Source of the DNA: Microbacterium sp. Root53
GTDB lineage: Bacteria > Actinomycetota > Actinomycetes > Actinomycetales > Microbacteriaceae
Direction: 5' to 3'
Assembly: GCF_001426925.1 (NCBI RefSeq)
Contig: NZ_LMFR01000012.1
Span: 468,656-532,655 of the forward strand
Length of the DNA stretch: 64,000 bases
The position numbers and the translations under genes were made by a program. Positions 1 to 15,137 of the stretch are shown in pieces. The first letter of the stretch is position 1. Every line of letters starts with the position of its first letter. A model generated the notes under the pieces. It saw nothing but the letters and a program-made list of their open reading frames with translations, did not search any database and was not told where the DNA came from.

Positions 1-2
1 TG

Positions 3-725
3 ATCGTGGCCGACCACGCGTCCTCCGACGACACCCTCGACGTCATGCGGCGGTTCGCGGACGATCCGCGCGTCACGCTGCTCGAGACCGAGGCGGGCGG
101 CGGCGCGGGTCGCAACTGGAACCGCGTGACCGAGGCGGCGCGCGGCGAGCTCATCAAGCTCGTCTGCGGCGACGACGTGCTGCGCCCCGGCGTGCTGGCG
201 CGGCAGGCGGCGCTGCTCGAGACCACCGGCGCGGTGATGACCGCGTGCCGCCGCGATCTCATCGACATGAACGGCGACGTGCTCCTGGCCGGCTGGGGAC
301 TGCGGGGCCTGGACCGGCGCATGCCCGGCGCCGAGGCGGTGCGCCGGGCCGTGCGCGCGGGCTCCAACCTCTTCGGAGAGCCCGCCTCGGTCATGATGCG
401 CCGCGACGTGCTGGCCCGCACGGGCGGCTGGTTCGACCGGTTCTCGTACCTGATCGACCAGGCGACGTACACGCGCGTCCTGCTGGAGGGCGACTTCGTC
501 CCCGACCCCGAGGTGGGGGCCACGTTCCGGATGAGCGACTCCCAGTGGAGCGTCGCCCTCGCCTCCCGTCAGTCGGCCGAGGCGCGCGAGTTCCACGCGT
601 GGGTGCGCGAGGCGCATCCGGAGGTCCTCTCGGGCCTCGACCGCCGCATCGGGGACGTCAGGGCCGCGCTCATGGCCCGCGCCCGGAGGCTCTCGTATCG
701 TGTGCTGAAGAGGAGGATGCGATGA
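3..725 (+). CDS. Glycosyltransferase family 2, 5' end cut off by the window
   Basis: This is the C-terminal part of a GT-A fold glycosyltransferase; the reading frame is open to the window edge, so the real start lies outside. The visible part begins inside the family's N-terminal nucleotide-binding region (ADHASSDDT, like the usual D-x-S-x-D-x-T), followed by GRNWNR and KLVCGDDVL, where CGDD is the expected metal/nucleotide-sugar DxD-type motif. The C-terminus is basic, with no membrane helix, so it should act at the cytoplasmic face. It overlaps the next glycosyltransferase by 4 bases (ATGA), which suggests translational coupling within an envelope-glycan operon. The donor and acceptor sugars cannot be read from the sequence. 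Confidence 0.85.
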   Translation: MVADHASSDDTLDVMRRFADDPRVTLLETEAGGGAGRNWNRVTEAARGELIKLVCGDDVLRPGVLARQAALLETTGAVMTACRRDLIDMNGDVLLAGWGLRGLDRRMPGAEAVRRAVRAGSNLFGEPASVMMRRDVLARTGGWFDRFSYLIDQATYTRVLLEGDFVPDPEVGATFRMSDSQWSVALASRQSAEAREFHAWVREAHPEVLSGLDRRIGDVRAALMARARRLSYRVLKRRMR

Positions 726-1744
726 CCGAGCCGTACGTGCACCGCATCAGCGTCGTGATCCCCGTCTACCAGGGCGAGCGCACCCTGCCCGGCGTCGTCG
801 GGGAGCTGCGTCCCCTCACCCAGGGGTTCCGCACGCCCGGCGGCCGCCTCGCGCGCGTCGAGGAGGTGCTGCTGGCGCACGACCGGGGCCCCGACCGCTC
901 CGACGCCGTGATCCGCGAGCTCGCGAGCGGCGACGAGTGGATCACCCCCGTGTGGCTGAGCCGCAACTTCGGCCAGCACGCCGCGACGCTCGCCGGGATG
1001 GCGGGCTCGGGCGGCGAGTGGATCATCACCATGGACGAGGACGGCCAGCACGACCCGGCCGACATCGGCGTGCTGCTCGACGCCGCGCTCGACGAGCAGG
1101 CGGACCTCGTCTACGGAGCGCCGGTCAACCGGCCCCCGCACGGGCTGATGCGCAACACCGCCTCCCGCGCGTCGAAGCGCGTCCTGCAGACCGTGTTCGG
1201 CGGCGGCAACGCGGCCGAGTTCAACAGCTTCCGGCTGGTGCTCGGCGAGATCGGCCGCAGCGTGGCCGCGTATGCGGGCACCGGCGTGTACCTGGATGTC
1301 GCCCTCGGCTGGATCGCCGCCCGCACCGCCACGGCCCCCGTGACGCTGCGCGAGGAGGGCGACCGCCGCTCGGGTTACTCGTACCGGCGCCTGTTCGGGC
1401 ACTTCCTGCGCATGGTCCTCACCTCGGGCACGCGCGGGCTGCGCATCGTCACGCTGACGGGCACCTCGGTGTTCGTCGCGGGCCTGCTGTTCGCGCTGTA
1501 CCTCGTGATCGCCCGGCTCGCCGGCGTCGTGAACGAGCCCGGCTGGACGTCGCTCATGGTGGTGCTGCTGCTGGGAATCGGCGTGATCCTCGTCGCGCTC
1601 GGCATCATCGCCGAGTATCTCGGAGTCGCCGTGAGCACGGCGCTCGGCAAGCCGTCCTACCTGATCGTGCGCGATCCGGCCCTCGGCCCGCTCGCGCACA
1701 CCGAGCGCGTGGCGCACGAGGGATCGACGGCCCGGACGTCGTGA
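722..1744 (+). CDS. Polyprenyl-phosphate glycosyltransferase, GtrB/DPM1-like (GT2), 340 aa
   Basis: The protein starts with a GT2 fold (ISVVIPVYQGE), has the acidic motif ITMDEDGQHDP near residue 105, and ends in two hydrophobic helices (about residues 235-260 and 275-300) followed by a GKPSYLI tail. This layout is typical of enzymes that load a sugar onto undecaprenyl phosphate, such as GtrB and dolichyl-phosphate mannose synthase. The product would be a lipid-linked sugar that is flipped and used outside the membrane by GT-C type enzymes; two polytopic candidates lie nearby (2624-4873 and 8224-10047). The ATG start overlaps the previous stop, and its own stop overlaps the GTG of the next gene. 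The sugar specificity is unknown. Confidence 0.88.
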   Translation: MTEPYVHRISVVIPVYQGERTLPGVVGELRPLTQGFRTPGGRLARVEEVLLAHDRGPDRSDAVIRELASGDEWITPVWLSRNFGQHAATLAGMAGSGGEWIITMDEDGQHDPADIGVLLDAALDEQADLVYGAPVNRPPHGLMRNTASRASKRVLQTVFGGGNAAEFNSFRLVLGEIGRSVAAYAGTGVYLDVALGWIAARTATAPVTLREEGDRRSGYSYRRLFGHFLRMVLTSGTRGLRIVTLTGTSVFVAGLLFALYLVIARLAGVVNEPGWTSLMVVLLLGIGVILVALGIIAEYLGVAVSTALGKPSYLIVRDPALGPLAHTERVAHEGSTARTS

Positions 1745-2623
1745 CCGTCCGGCGCTGGATCATCGGCCGGGGGCTGCTCGGCAGGGCGGTCGCGCGCGCG
1801 AGGTCCGAGGCGGCCTTCGCGGTCGACGTGCCCGACTGGGACGACGGCGGCGGCACGAGTGCGGTGCTCGCGCGCGCGCTGCGGCGCTTCGTCGAGGCGG
1901 CCGGTCCGGACGAGCGCCTCGAGATCTCGTGGACGGCCGGCCGCGCGGTCACGTCGACGCCGCCCGAGCGCGTCCGGGCCGAGGTGGACGTGTTCCGCCG
2001 GTTCGTCGCCGAGCTCGCCGCCCTCCCGCCCGCGGCGCGGGCCCGGCTGACGGTCGTGCTGGCCTCGTCCGTCGGCGGCGCCTATGCCGGCTCCCGGGGC
2101 GCGCCCTTCACGGAGGCCACACCCGTCGCTCCCGCCTCGGCGTACGGCGAGGGCAAGCTCGCGATGGAGGCGGCGCTCGCCTCGGCGACCGCGGAGGGCG
2201 GATGGACGTCGCTGGTCGCCCGCGTCACGAACCTGTACGGCCCGGGCCAGGACCTCGCGAAGGCGCAGGGCCTGATCTCGATCCTCACCCGGGCGCACGT
2301 CGCCGGGGTTCCGGCATCGATCTACGTGCCGCTCGACACGCTCCGCGACTACGTCTACGAGGACGACGCGGCGCAGATCCTCTCGAGCGCCGCGCTGCGC
2401 GCCGCGGCGACGGCGCCGGGCACCACCACCGTGAAGATCGTCGGCAGCGGCCGCGCCGTGTCGATCGGCGCCCTGATCGGGGAGCTCCAGCGGCTGAACC
2501 GCCGCCGCGGCTTCATCGTGCTGGGCCGCGGCGATCCGCGGGGTCAGGCCCTCGACCTGCGCGTGCGCTCGCGGGTGTGGCCCGACCTGGACGGTCTGGC
2601 CCGCACCCCCCTCCCCGAGGGGC

Positions 2624-8223
<5,600 letters not shown>

Positions 8224-8227
<4 letters not shown>

Positions 8228-10047
8228 GCCGCACCCGCCCGCCGGCCTTCCCGGTCGGCGCCGTCGCGCTCGCCCGTCCGCGGGACCCCCGCGCGGTGAC
8301 GCGCATCTGGTGGATCGTCGCGGCAGGCGCCATCCTCGCCAACCTCGTCACGACCGCCATCGTCGGGCTGTCCGCGGACCAGCCGGCATTCCCGTTCGAC
8401 GAGCTCCACCTGCTGCAGCTGGCGCGCCTGCTCGCGGGCGACCCGATGCCGGAGTACGGCTCCGCCGGCTACTTCCCCGGCTGGGGCATCCTGCTCACGC
8501 CGCTGTGGTGGTTCCTCGACGATCCCGACACCGTGTACCGCGCCGCGGGCATCATCGGCTGGGTGCTGGCCGCCGCGACCATCTGGCCGCTCGCGCTTCT
8601 CGTGCGCCGCATGCGCCTCGACCTGCCGCAGGCGCTCACGGTGGCGGCCGTCGTCTCCACGCTGCCCTCGCGCGCCATCCAGGCCGACTACGTCCTGAGC
8701 GAGCGGCTCCTGTTCCTGCTGGTCGTGCTGGCGGCCCTCGCGGCGTTCCGCCTGTTCGAGCACACCACGATCTGGCGCGCGGTGGTGTTCGCCGTCGCCG
8801 TCGCCGCGGTCTACCTGACGCACATGCGCATGCTGCCCGTCGTGCTCGCGAGCGGCGTCTGGCTCGTCGGCCTGCTCGTGAAGCGCTGGCAGGCCGCGCT
8901 GGCCGGCGGGCTCACGCTGGCCGTCGCCTGGTACGCGGTCGAGCGGATCGGCAACACGCTCAACGACGTGCTGCTCGAGTCGGAGCCGAACCAGAGCGAG
9001 TCGGTCATGAAGAACATCGAGAACTTCGTTCCCGGCTTCTTCGTCCGCGTCGCGCTCGGCCAGACCTGGAACCAGGTCGTCGGGTCGTACGGCCTGGTCG
9101 CGATCGGGTTCGTCGCGCTCGTCGTCCTCGCGTGGCGGGAGGTGCGCCGGTTCCGGATGGGCCGCGCGACCTGGCTGTTCGGGGTGTTCACGGCCTCCTG
9201 GCTGCTGTCGGTGCTCGCGTGGGCCAACGACTGGAACCTCTGGGAGAACCCGTGGCGCCGTCTGGACTCCTGGGTGTACGGCCGGTACCTCGACCCCGTG
9301 TCCGCGCTCGTCGTGGCGCTGGGCCTCGCCGTGCTGATCCGCGGCGTCCGCACCGGCGTCTGGGCCTGGGCGACCGCGGGCACCGCCGCCCTGTTCGCGC
9401 CCGTGCTGGTGTGGCTCGCCCCACAGGCGCCCACGTGGGCGCACGTGACGCCCGTGCACATCGCCGGCGTGCTCCCGTGGGGCTTCCTGCTGCCGACGGA
9501 GCCGTTCGATCCGGGCGTCATCCCGTCGTTCACGAACGAGAACCGGTTCTGGCTGTGGGCCTCGCTCACGGTGCTCGCGTGCCTCGTGGGCTATCTCCTC
9601 GTGCGGCGCTGGGCGCTCGTCGCCCCCGTCGCGGTCCTCGCCCTCGGCATCGCCGGCACGGCGGGCGCCGACGCCTGGTCCGACCGGTTCCGCGCGGGCG
9701 AGGAGATCCATCCCGCCGACACCGCCGCGTTCGAGGAGTTCGTGGCTGAGACGGGCGAGACCGAGATCGCGTACGACTTCTCCTGCGGCCGCCCTGGCGG
9801 CTTCCCCGGCGTGTACTTCAACAAGCTGGGATGGAGCATCCTGCCCGACGCGGTGGTGGACCGCGTCGACTCGAACGGGGAGCCGAACCCGCCGTACGAC
9901 ATCGTGGTGTCGTGCGTGGGCGACTCGAACCTGCGCGCCTCGGGCGCCCTGCCGGTCGAGGGCATCGAGTTCTACGCCAGCTGGGTCTGGATCATGCCCG
10001 GCGAGCTGCAGGACGAGCTGCGCGCCGAGGGCCTCCTGATCGACTGA
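8224..10047 (+). CDS. Polytopic membrane glycosyltransferase-like protein (GT-C fold), 607 aa
   Basis: The protein has about eleven hydrophobic helices. After the first helix comes a loop with FPFDELHLLQLAR, placing acidic residues where GT-C enzymes keep their catalytic aspartate or glutamate. A C-terminal soluble domain (about residues 485-607) contains two cysteines (FSCGRPGG and VVSCVGDS) that could form an extracytoplasmic disulfide. The GTG start overlaps the rmlCD stop by 4 bases, so it is co-translated with the rhamnose genes. A role as a transferase using a polyprenyl-linked or rhamnose-derived donor is an inference from this position. A strong hairpin terminator follows. Confidence 0.8.
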
Positions 10048-10053
10048 CGCCCT

Positions 10054-10104
10054 CCCCGCCGTCCGGCGGCCGCGACGGATCCGCCGTCGGCCGCCGGAGC
10101 GGGG
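10054..10104. terminator. Long hairpin between convergent genes
   Basis: Outer arms CCCCGC/GCGGGG and inner arms at 10063-10078 and 10084-10097 form an almost continuous stem with a 2-base bulge and a short loop. It sits exactly between the stops of two convergent genes (10047 and 10112) and can end transcription from both sides. There is no U-tract. Confidence 0.6.
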
Positions 10105-10111
10105 ATCCGGG

Positions 10112-12862
10112 TCAGCGGCTGCCGGCCTGCACGAACGCCAGCGTGCCGGCGTTCCACGTCAGGACGGTCGGCGTCTTCCCGCCGTTGAGCGACGCGGGCG
10201 TCTCGCCGGCGCGCAGCGCGCGCATCCGGCCCGCCTCGGCCACGTAGGTCGTGGTGCCCACCTTCACGAACAGGCGCCCGCTGATGGCGGCGGCGGCCTT
10301 GGGCAGCGAACCGCACGTGGCGGCGGCGAGGCCCTGGCCCGGCAGGCCTCCGAGCCCCGCGAGCGCGATACGGTGCAGGCGCCCCTGCGCGGCCACGTAG
10401 TACCCGTCGTGGCAGCTCACGATCGGGCGGAGGCGGTTGCGGGTCTGCACGGTCAGGGCGGCGATCGCCTCGCGCGACGACACGACGGCGTGCCGCGAGC
10501 GGATGCCGAACTCCTCGCCGATGTCCCACGACGAGATCCACCACGCCTTCGCGCCGTCCGTGAAGTACACGGGGTCGGTGCCGCGCACCTGCATGACGGA
10601 TCCGGACGGCGGCACGGCCGACGTGATGCGCGTGCCCTTGGGCAGGTGGTCGATCAGCGCATCCGCCAGGCGGAGCACGGTCGGCCAGCGCCCGCCCGTC
10701 AGGGCCTCCATGACGCCCCGGGAGGCGATGTGGCGCCAGCGTCCGGCCTCGGCGACGTACACGTCGCTGCGGCCGACTCCCTGCACGAACACGCGCGTCT
10801 GCGGCACGGCGGAGGACAGCTCGAGCACTCCGCACGTGCGCGCGTCGAGCGTCGTCACGGGGAAGCCGGCGACCGCCGCGGCCGTCACCGGCTGCAGCGT
10901 GCCGCGCGAGGGCAGGTAGATCGTGCTGCCGCACTTGACGAACTGCGCGAGGGTCCCCCCGCTCGTGTAGCCCTGGTACGCGGTCGACGGGACGCCGGTG
11001 TCGCGCGCGCGTGTGAGCCCCATCTCTGCCGGATACAGCCACGTCGGCAGGTACAGCAGGCGCGAGTCCCACGTGGGCAGGTAGGTCCGCGTGGAGGCCG
11101 CGGGCTCGATGAAGCGCCCGGGCGCCCACCTCGTCGCGGTGACCTGGTACTGCGCGGCCTTGGCGGCGGGCATGACGGCCGCGTACGGCACGGCCCCGCC
11201 GGTGATGGCGGCGACGTTCGCCTCGTTGTAGATCGGGATGAGCGTCGAGCCGGAGATCTGGTGGATGGTGCCCCCGGACGTGCGGCGGGCCCAGCCGGTG
11301 ATCGCGGCTCCGGCCGGCACCCGCGTGTACTCGGCCGAGGCCAGCACGGTCTCGGTCCCGCACGAGCCTCCCCAGGCCGACACCTGCGCGCACGACGAGA
11401 AGTGATGCCGCTGCCCGCCCTGCAGGAGCGACACGTCGCCCGTGGTCGCGTTGCGGAGGAAGAACGAGGCCTGACCGCCGTTCGGGATGGACTCCGCCGT
11501 CTCCGCCGTCACGGTGCGCGGCGCGCCGAACACGCGCTGGTACTCCGCGAGGGTCTCGCGCGTGATGTGCACCTTCTTGCGACCGGTGACGAGGTAGACG
11601 TGCGGCTCGGCCTTGATCATGGTGCCGTCCGCGACGCTCGTGACGCCGGTCCCGGTCGAGCCGAACCACAGCCGGAAGTAGCTGTAGAAGTTGCGGTTGC
11701 CGTACGACGAGCAGGAGTCGCCGGTGCCGAAGCCGGCCGCGAGCGCGGCTGCGTTGGGCTGGTACGGCGTGTAGTAGTACAGGTTCGCGGTCGCCTGGTT
11801 CTTGACGTAGACGCCCGACGACCCGCACGCGGAGTTGGGGTGGTATCGGATGCTGCGCGTCCCGCCCGGCGCGTACCAGGTGAAGTAGGTGCTGGAACCG
11901 TAGATCTTCATCTGCCGGGCGGCCCCGTACACCTGGTTGAAGAACCCGTAGTAGGTCTTGTCGCAGTCGGCGGTGTCGGGGCATCCCATGCCCATCGCGA
12001 TCGTGAAGCGCCAGTCGCTGGGCCAGGTGTGGGTGATCAGACCCTGCTCCTTCTGGAGCATGACCAGCAGCACCTGCGGGTTGATCCCGCACGCCTGCGA
12101 GACCTTGGAGATGATCCGGGCCGCGCTCTCGTTCGCTCCCCCGGTGTACTGCGCGCAGTACGCGTCGGCGGCGCGCGTCGGCGTCGTCTCGACGTACTCC
12201 TCGAGGCACGTGTAGCCGGACTGGCAGGTCGCGACCTTGCCGTCGATGAAGCTCGCGATCTGCGCCGCGGTCATGGTCGACCGGTTGGTGAACACCGCGT
12301 TGCTGATGATGTCGCCCGCCACGAAGCCGACCACGGCGGCGGCCGGCACGAACGCCTCCTTGGGCGCGACCAGCTCGAAGCGGCTCGAGGACGCGTCGCC
12401 GCCCGATCCGGAACCCGACGCGGGGTACGGCACGTTCCCGGGGTTCGCGGCGTCGAGGGTCTCGTCGCCGGCCTTGTCGCGCTCGGCCAGCTGGTCCGCC
12501 CCCGCCCGGTGGTCGTCGCGGTCCATCGGGACCTTCGCGACCGGCGGCGTGGGGGTCGCCTTCTGCTCGGGCGTCGGGGTCTCGGGATCGGGCGAGGCCG
12601 CCTGGGGCGCCTTCACCTCGGACGCGCCGGGCGCGTCGGGGGCCGGCTCGTCCGTGGCGGCCGGAGCCTCGGGCTCGGACGTCGGGGCGGGCTCGGACGT
12701 GGCGGCCAGAGTCGGGGCGGGCGTCGCCGCCGATGCCGACTCCAGCGGGAACAGCCCGGCCACGAGGGCGAGCGCGGCGAGCGAGGTCGCGAGGAGGCGC
12801 GCCACGCGCACCGGGGATCCGCCGCGGGGCATGGCGGGGCGGACGTGGTCGGGGGCACGCAT
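10112..12862 (-). CDS. Secreted repeat protein with a lysozyme-like N-terminal domain, 916 aa
   Basis: A signal peptide (basic N-terminus, then LLATSLAALALVAGLF and ASA before the likely cut site near residue 45) is followed by about 100 residues rich in Pro, Ala, Glu and Thr, which may span the wall. Residues of roughly 170-400 form a domain I recognise from many actinobacterial surface proteins, including MTAAQIASFIDGK, ACGINPQVLLVMLQKEQGL and YYGFFNQVYGAARQ. The glutamate in QKEQGL is placed like the catalytic residue of lysozyme-type folds (inference). The C-terminal half carries at least seven units of the type V-Y-x-x-x-x-G-x-x-R/K-x-I. I chose the ATG at 12862 because it precedes the signal peptide. 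It likely binds or cuts wall polymers. Confidence 0.7.
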   Translation of the reverse strand: MRAPDHVRPAMPRGGSPVRVARLLATSLAALALVAGLFPLESASAATPAPTLAATSEPAPTSEPEAPAATDEPAPDAPGASEVKAPQAASPDPETPTPEQKATPTPPVAKVPMDRDDHRAGADQLAERDKAGDETLDAANPGNVPYPASGSGSGGDASSSRFELVAPKEAFVPAAAVVGFVAGDIISNAVFTNRSTMTAAQIASFIDGKVATCQSGYTCLEEYVETTPTRAADAYCAQYTGGANESAARIISKVSQACGINPQVLLVMLQKEQGLITHTWPSDWRFTIAMGMGCPDTADCDKTYYGFFNQVYGAARQMKIYGSSTYFTWYAPGGTRSIRYHPNSACGSSGVYVKNQATANLYYYTPYQPNAAALAAGFGTGDSCSSYGNRNFYSYFRLWFGSTGTGVTSVADGTMIKAEPHVYLVTGRKKVHITRETLAEYQRVFGAPRTVTAETAESIPNGGQASFFLRNATTGDVSLLQGGQRHHFSSCAQVSAWGGSCGTETVLASAEYTRVPAGAAITGWARRTSGGTIHQISGSTLIPIYNEANVAAITGGAVPYAAVMPAAKAAQYQVTATRWAPGRFIEPAASTRTYLPTWDSRLLYLPTWLYPAEMGLTRARDTGVPSTAYQGYTSGGTLAQFVKCGSTIYLPSRGTLQPVTAAAVAGFPVTTLDARTCGVLELSSAVPQTRVFVQGVGRSDVYVAEAGRWRHIASRGVMEALTGGRWPTVLRLADALIDHLPKGTRITSAVPPSGSVMQVRGTDPVYFTDGAKAWWISSWDIGEEFGIRSRHAVVSSREAIAALTVQTRNRLRPIVSCHDGYYVAAQGRLHRIALAGLGGLPGQGLAAATCGSLPKAAAAISGRLFVKVGTTTYVAEAGRMRALRAGETPASLNGGKTPTVLTWNAGTLAFVQAGSR

Positions 12863-13014
12863 GTGAACAGTGTGACAGAAGTGAAGAAAGCCTGGTAGAC
12901 GGGCCCGATGCCCTCCCACCTGCCGGGACCGGCCCGCGCTCCCCATCCATGGAAGGATGGAGGGCGTGCGTGCGCGCGGGTCGGCCGCGGGCCCGACGAG
13001 AGGAGCCTTTCGGG

Positions 13015-14316
13015 ATGAAGCTGAGCGTCATCGGCTGCGGGTATCTCGGCGCGGTGCATGCCGCGGCGATGGCGTCGCTGGGTCACGACGTGGTCGGCAT
13101 CGATGTCGACGAGGCGAAGATCGGAAAGCTCGCCGCGGGTGAGACGCCGTTCTTCGAGCCCGGGCTGGCGGAGATCCTGACCGCGGGGATCGGGTCGGGC
13201 CGGCTGTCGTTCACGACCGACATGGCCACCGCCGCGGACGCGGACGTGCACTTCATCGCGGTCGGCACCCCGCAGCGGCGCGACGGCGCCGGCGCGGATC
13301 TGCGGTTCGTGGACTCCGCCGTCGAGGGCCTGATCCCGCACCTGAAGCCCGGCTCCCTGGTGGTGGGCAAGTCGACCGTGCCGGTCGGCACCGCCGCCCG
13401 CCTGGCCGGGCTGGTGGAGCCTGCCGGGGCGCGTCTGGCGTGGAACCCGGAGTTCCTGCGGGAGGGCTTCGCCGTGAAGGACACCGTCGAGCCGGACCGG
13501 CTCGTGTACGGCGTCGCCGACGCGTCCCGGGAGCAGGACACGCAGATCCTGGACGAGGTGTACGCGACGGCCCTGTCGACCGGGACGCCGCGGATCGTGA
13601 CCGACTACGCCACCGCGGAGCTGGTCAAGGTCGCCGCGAACTCGTTCCTGGCCACGAAGATCAGCTTCATCAACGCGATGGCCGAGATCGCCGAGGTCAC
13701 CGGCGCGGACGTCACCCAGCTCGCCGACGCGATCGGCCACGACAACCGCATCGGCCGCCGCTTCCTCAACGCCGGCGTCGGATTCGGCGGCGGCTGCCTG
13801 CCCAAGGACATCCGCGCGTTCGCGGCCCGCGCCGAGGAGCTCGGCAAGGGCGAGTCCGTCGCGTTCCTCAAGCAGGTCGACGAGATCAACCTCCGCCGCC
13901 GCCAGCGCCTGGTCGACCTGGTCGTGGACTCCTTCGACGGACAGGTCTACGGCCACCGCGTCGCCGTGCTCGGCCTGGCCTTCAAGCCCGACAGCGACGA
14001 CATCCGCGACTCCCCCGCCCTCGACGTCGCCGTCCGCCTCAAGGGCCTCGGCGCGGAGGTCATCTCCCACGACCCCGAGGCCATGCCCAATGCCCGCCGC
14101 CTGCACCCCCAGCTCGACTACGCCGACACCGTCGACCAGGCCCTCACCGGCGCCGAGGCCGTCGTGATCGTCACCGAGTGGAAGCAGTACCGCGCCCTCG
14201 ACCCCGTCACCACCGCCGCCCAGGTCGCCCGCCCCGTCGTCTTCGACGGCCGCAACATCCTCGACCCCACCGCCTGGCGCACCGCCGGCTGGACCTACAC
14301 CGGCATGGGCCGCTGA
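13015..14316 (+). CDS. ugd: UDP-glucose 6-dehydrogenase, 433 aa
   Basis: It oxidises UDP-glucose to UDP-glucuronate with two NAD. The N-terminal site GCGYLGAVHAAAMASLGHDVVG-type Rossmann motif is followed by VGTPQ, GKSTVPVGT, NPEFLREGFAV and the catalytic cysteine at residue 261 in FGGGCLPKDI. The C-terminal UDP-binding domain has LGLAFKPDSDDIRDSPAL. Length and motif order match the bacterial Ugd/TuaD family. GAGAGGAG lies upstream as a ribosome site, and the ATG at 13015 is the first residue of the fold. The position inside the envelope-glycan region suggests glucuronate, or a sugar made from it, enters the exported polymer. A perfect hairpin terminator follows the stop. Confidence 0.95.
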   Translation: MKLSVIGCGYLGAVHAAAMASLGHDVVGIDVDEAKIGKLAAGETPFFEPGLAEILTAGIGSGRLSFTTDMATAADADVHFIAVGTPQRRDGAGADLRFVDSAVEGLIPHLKPGSLVVGKSTVPVGTAARLAGLVEPAGARLAWNPEFLREGFAVKDTVEPDRLVYGVADASREQDTQILDEVYATALSTGTPRIVTDYATAELVKVAANSFLATKISFINAMAEIAEVTGADVTQLADAIGHDNRIGRRFLNAGVGFGGGCLPKDIRAFAARAEELGKGESVAFLKQVDEINLRRRQRLVDLVVDSFDGQVYGHRVAVLGLAFKPDSDDIRDSPALDVAVRLKGLGAEVISHDPEAMPNARRLHPQLDYADTVDQALTGAEAVVIVTEWKQYRALDPVTTAAQVARPVVFDGRNILDPTAWRTAGWTYTGMGR

Positions 14317-14336
14317 CCCCAGCCCACCGCGACGAA

Positions 14337-14369
14337 GAACGCGCCCCCGGCTCAGCCGAGGGCGCGTTC
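14337..14369. terminator. Bidirectional intrinsic terminator between ugd and the wzt-like gene
   Basis: Arms GAACGCGCCC (14337-14346) and GGGCGCGTTC (14360-14369) pair perfectly, and CGGCT/AGCCG extends the stem inside with a one-base loop. It lies between two convergent stops at 14316 and 14387. Confidence 0.8.
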
Positions 14370-14386
14370 TCGTTGATGCGGGCCGG

Positions 14387-15127
14387 TCACTCCCCCATCG
14401 CGCGGATGGCGTCGTCGACGTCGCCGTCGAAGACGAGCTCGCCCTTGCGGATCACGACCGCGCGATTGCAGAGCTCACGCACCATCTCCATGTCGTGGCT
14501 GACGATCACCAGCGTCTTGCCCGCGGCGATGAGTTCCTCGAACTTGGCGCGGCACTTCTCGCGGAACGGCGCGTCGCCGACCGACAGGATCTCGTCCACC
14601 AGCAGGACATCCACGTCCACGTGGATCGCGACCGAGAACGCCAGGCGCATGAACATGCCCGACGAGTAGTGCTTGACCTCCTGGTCGATGAACTGGCCGA
14701 TCTCGGCGAACGCGACGATCTCGTCGTACCGCGCCTCGATCTCCTTCTGCTGCATGCCGAGGATCGCGGCGTTCAGGAACACGTTCTCGCGACCCGACAG
14801 CTCGGGGTGGAAGCCGGCGCCGACCTCGATCAGCCCGGCGACGCGGCCGCGCGTCAGGACGTGCCCGCCGTCCGGCTGCATGACGCCGGAGAGCAGCTTG
14901 AGCAGGGTCGACTTGCCCGAGCCGTTGTAGCCGAGGATCGCGATCGAGTCGCCCTCGTTCACGACGAGGTCGAGACCGTTGAGCGCGTGGAACTGCGTCG
15001 ACAGCTTGCGGCCGCGGATCCAGCTGACGACCGTGTCCTTCAGCGAGTGCGCGTGATTGAGCATGAACGTCTTGCGGACGCCGTCGACGATGATGCTCGG
15101 CGTGTGCACGGGGGCGGTGGCTCTCAT
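14387..15127 (-). CDS. Polysaccharide ABC exporter ATPase, Wzt/TagH type, 246 aa
   Basis: The ATPase of a glycan exporter. The Walker A motif is GYNGSGKST near residue 66, the signature region reads HYSSGMFMRLAFS in place of LSGGQ, and Walker B with the catalytic glutamate is VLLVDEILSVGD; the switch histidine is in VIVSHD. GLIEVGAGFHPELSGREN is typical of Wzt, RfbE and TagH. It lacks the C-terminal glycan-recognition domain found in long Wzt proteins. The permease gene starts 10 bases upstream of it in the same operon. Substrate is inferred from context: a rhamnose-containing polymer or teichoic-acid-like glycan. Confidence 0.93.
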   Translation of the reverse strand: MRATAPVHTPSIIVDGVRKTFMLNHAHSLKDTVVSWIRGRKLSTQFHALNGLDLVVNEGDSIAILGYNGSGKSTLLKLLSGVMQPDGGHVLTRGRVAGLIEVGAGFHPELSGRENVFLNAAILGMQQKEIEARYDEIVAFAEIGQFIDQEVKHYSSGMFMRLAFSVAIHVDVDVLLVDEILSVGDAPFREKCRAKFEELIAAGKTLVIVSHDMEMVRELCNRAVVIRKGELVFDGDVDDAIRAMGE

Positions 15128-15137
15128 GATGCGTCGC

